Assembly (NCBI GenBank): GCA_910586025.1
Contig: CAJUIO010000027.1
Span: 1 to 39,925, forward strand
DNA from: an uncultured Lachnospiraceae bacterium
Lineage (GTDB): Bacteria > Bacillota > Clostridia > Lachnospirales > Lachnospiraceae
DNA length: 39,925 bases
Direction of reading: 5' to 3'
Part shown: positions 39,758 to 39,925 of the stretch, in pieces
Layout: the number at the start of each line of letters is the position of its first letter
How positions within the stretch are numbered: the stretch's first letter is position 1
Notes under the pieces: model-generated
The model's database searches: none
Told to the model about the DNA's origin: nothing
What the model saw: the letters and a program-made list of their open reading frames with translations, nothing else
Position numbers and translations under genes: made by a program

Positions 39758-39925
39758 ATGTTGAAAATGAACCTTCAATTTTTCGCCCACAAAAAGGGTG
39801 TCGGCTCTACCAAAAACGGCAGAGATTCCGAATCCAAAAGACTTGGCGCAAAAAGAGCTGACGGACAATTCGTAAAGGCGGGTAATATTTTATACAGACA
39901 GCGCGGAACAAAGATTCATCCCGGC
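39758..39925 (+). CDS. rpmA: 50S ribosomal protein L27 (N-terminal part, cut by window edge)
   Basis: 56 codons to the window end, no stop. The product starts MLKMNLQFFAHKKGVGSTKNGRDSESKRLG and continues KRADGQFVKAGNILYRQRGTKIHPG, clearly L27. The N-terminal MNLQFFA is the extension removed by Prp, leaving HKKG at the mature N-terminus near the peptidyl transferase centre. AAGGAGGTG (39743-39751) precedes the ATG. Confidence 0.97.
   Translation, partial: MLKMNLQFFAHKKGVGSTKNGRDSESKRLGAKRADGQFVKAGNILYRQRGTKIHPG

Noticed and set aside
1..39925. CRISPR array, tRNA/rRNA genes, insertion sequences, prophage or defence genes
   Set aside because: No regularly spaced repeats, cloverleaf-like sequences, transposase or integrase motifs were seen on either strand; gene order is typical core chromosome.

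Overview
The window looks like chromosomal core DNA of an endospore-forming, anaerobic-type Firmicute, most likely a Lachnospiraceae-like member of the Clostridia. Reasons: low-GC Gram-positive gene neighbourhoods (rpmB / Asp23 / fakA / recG; rsmD-coaD-ylbJ; rplU-prp-rpmA), sporulation genes (gerW/ytfJ, ylbJ), a zinc-type L28, an L27 with a Prp-cleavable N-terminus, a short-form HisG with HisZ, and strong Shine-Dalgarno sites. G+C is roughly one half. Species cannot be told from the sequence alone. I see no tRNA, rRNA, CRISPR array, insertion sequence, prophage or integrase, and no gene-free stretch over 300 bases.

Layout. 1-265 (minus): 5' part of a histidine phosphatase gene, cut by the window edge. 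364-2944: an operon with a NusG-II protein, a Gx-type membrane protein, ruvA and ruvB. 2928-10409: zapA, then a U32 protein, a SEDS glycosyltransferase with its class B PBP, an orphan gene, a DUF2953/GerW pair (as B. subtilis ytfI-ytfJ) and a 47-residue membrane peptide. 10535-10720 (minus): rpmB, divergent from Asp23-fakA-recG-degV (10927-16010). 16044-21903: a topoisomerase IV-type subunit pair, rsmD, coaD and a coiled-coil protein. 21991-24106: a membrane-anchored amidase convergent with, and overlapping, ylbJ (minus). 24148-29600: RsuA-type pseudouridine synthase, HAD phosphatase, YgiQ radical SAM protein, orphan membrane protein, RluA-type pseudouridine synthase and recU. 29609-34765: a histidine operon hisZ-G-D-B-(HisF-like)IE with its own promoter and terminator. 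34796-39925: orphan single-TM protein, B12-binding radical SAM protein, its DUF2344 partner, an RNase E/G protein, then a promoter, a likely L21 leader, rplU, prp and the start of rpmA.

How the genes fit together. Many neighbours are translationally coupled by ATGA/GTGA/TTGA overlaps. Themes are Holliday-junction processing (ruvAB, recG, recU), envelope and division (zapA, SEDS-PBP, amidase), RNA and ribosome modification or maturation (U32, rsmD, RsuA, RluA, RNase G, prp, possibly the B12 radical SAM pair), fatty-acid phosphorylation (fakA plus a DegV/FakB-like protein) and histidine synthesis. Nothing here is an obvious new defence or mobile system. The oddest items are a HisF-like barrel without its catalytic aspartates fused to HisIE, a palindromic -10 shared by divergent genes with an apparently leaderless rsuA-type gene, the uncharacterised B12 radical SAM/DUF2344/RNase G block beside rplU, and a seven-codon mini-ORF that appears to feed ribosomes into the Gx membrane protein.
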